From NCBI GenBank assembly GCA_012800805.1, contig JAAZIO010000136.1, positions 1 to 5,839 on the forward strand: DNA of 5,839 nucleotides, read 5' to 3'. The translations under genes were made by a program, and so were the position numbers. Position 1 is the first letter of the stretch. Each line of letters starts with the position of its first letter. The notes under the pieces are model-generated. The model had not been told where the DNA came from. It searched no databases and worked only from the letters and a program-made list of their open reading frames with translations. This document shows, one piece after another, positions 5,566 through 5,839 of this stretch. The stretch comes from Clostridiales bacterium (lineage in GTDB: Bacteria > Bacillota > Clostridia > Christensenellales > CAG-917).

Positions 5566-5839
5566 AAACAAAGCCCTGCCTGAAGGCGGGGCCGGGCTTT
5601 TTATGCCGGGAGCGCTTGGGAGAAATCTCTTTACCTATCCGCTTGGCGCGATAGGTAGGGATTTTTTTTACCAGTTTTACAACGGCTTTTTGCTGTCGTT
5701 CATACTTTTCACAAAAAGCCTGACCCCGCCGCAGTTTGCCGCGGCAAGCATCATAATCATCGCAATCAGAGCCTTTGACGCTCTCAGCGCCCCTATTATG
5801 GGTGGGATCGTCGAAAACACCATCAGCAAGTTCGGACGG
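5558..5839 (+). CDS. GPH-family (MelB-like) MFS transporter, 5' part only
   Basis: The frame runs open to the window end, giving the first 94 residues of a protein expected to have about 450. The segment NLFTYPLGAIGRDFFYQFY (23-41) is the GPH entry into helix I, which continues NGFLLSFILFT (42-52). Helix II (about 60-85) carries RAFDALSAPIMGG (71-83), the family's R-x-x-D-A-x-x-D-P-x-x-G motif, followed by the loop ENTISKFGR where members have a TR-x-x-x-GR-like end. The family imports sugars or related solutes with Na+, H+ or Li+. R71 and D74 match MelB R52 and D55, but A78 replaces the cation-binding D59. The ATG at 5558 overlaps the lipoprotein stop (ATGAGTAA), with AGG 5 bases upstream; an in-frame ATG at 5603 is an alternative lying after a terminator-like hairpin. 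The substrate cannot be inferred. Confidence 0.87.
   Translation, partial: MSKNKALPEGGAGLFMPGALGRNLFTYPLGAIGRDFFYQFYNGFLLSFILFTKSLTPPQFAAASIIIIAIRAFDALSAPIMGGIVENTISKFGR
5573..5602 (+). terminator. Terminator-like hairpin inside the first codons of the transporter
   Basis: GCCCTGCC (5573-5580) pairs with GGCGGGGC (5585-5592), eight pairs with one T-G wobble, around the tetraloop TGAA. An alternative outer pairing joins AAAGCCC (5570-5576) to GGGCTTT (5594-5600). Five T (5598-5602) follow. It lies only 8 bases after the lipoprotein stop, where a terminator would be expected, but inside the transporter frame opened at 5558. It may end part of the transcripts, or act as an attenuator relieved when ribosomes translate the transporter start. 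Confidence 0.6.

Noticed and set aside
1..5839. CRISPR arrays, tRNA or rRNA genes, transposases, toxin-antitoxin or defence operons
   Set aside because: I looked for regularly spaced repeats, tRNA-like folds and known enzyme motifs on both strands and found none. The two small orphan genes lack family motifs and do not overlap, so calling them a toxin-antitoxin pair would be unsupported.

Overview
The window reads as a chromosomal segment from a bacterium of the Firmicutes/Clostridia type, probably an uncultured gut lineage. This is inferred from AT-rich spacers with sigma-A-like promoters, short intrinsic terminators, and the character of the proteins: a clostridial-style hotdog thioesterase, a lipoprotein combining BspA-like leucine-rich repeats with Listeria/Bacteroides (InlB_B) repeats, and a GPH-family sugar transporter. 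All supported genes lie on the plus strand. No RNA gene, CRISPR array, transposase or phage gene is visible, and no gene-free stretch exceeds 300 bases.

Layout. (1) Positions 1-1244: a near-consensus promoter followed by deoD (purine nucleoside phosphorylase) and cdd (cytidine deaminase), a compact two-gene nucleoside salvage operon. (2) Positions 1245-1972: two small orphan genes (96 and 89 codons). The first has its own extended -10 promoter and a good ribosome binding site. The second has no Shine-Dalgarno site, a 10-bp inverted repeat against its start codon, and a strong terminator behind it. (3) Positions 1973-2504: a complete acyl-CoA thioesterase with its own terminator. (4) Positions 2505-2831: the first ~70 codons of a U32-family (RlhA/TrhP-like) gene. 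Its homology stops within 4 bp of one arm of a 10-bp inverted repeat; the rest of the gene is missing. (5) Positions 2832-5839: an 897-residue surface lipoprotein and, overlapping its stop codon, the start of a GPH/MelB-like transporter that runs off the window.

How the genes work together. deoD and cdd cover phosphorolysis of purine nucleosides and deamination of (deoxy)cytidine. The lipoprotein and transporter overlap as ATGAGTAA, so they are probably co-transcribed and may be translationally coupled; a terminator-like hairpin lies within the first codons of the transporter and could attenuate it. The small genes and the thioesterase appear to be separate units.

Most of the window is ordinary. 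I see no clear new multi-gene system. The points most worth checking are the U32 break at the inverted repeat, the transporter's missing cation-site aspartate, the terminator inside the transporter's 5' end, and the orphan gene with a 15-nt internal repeat and an operator-like site at its start.
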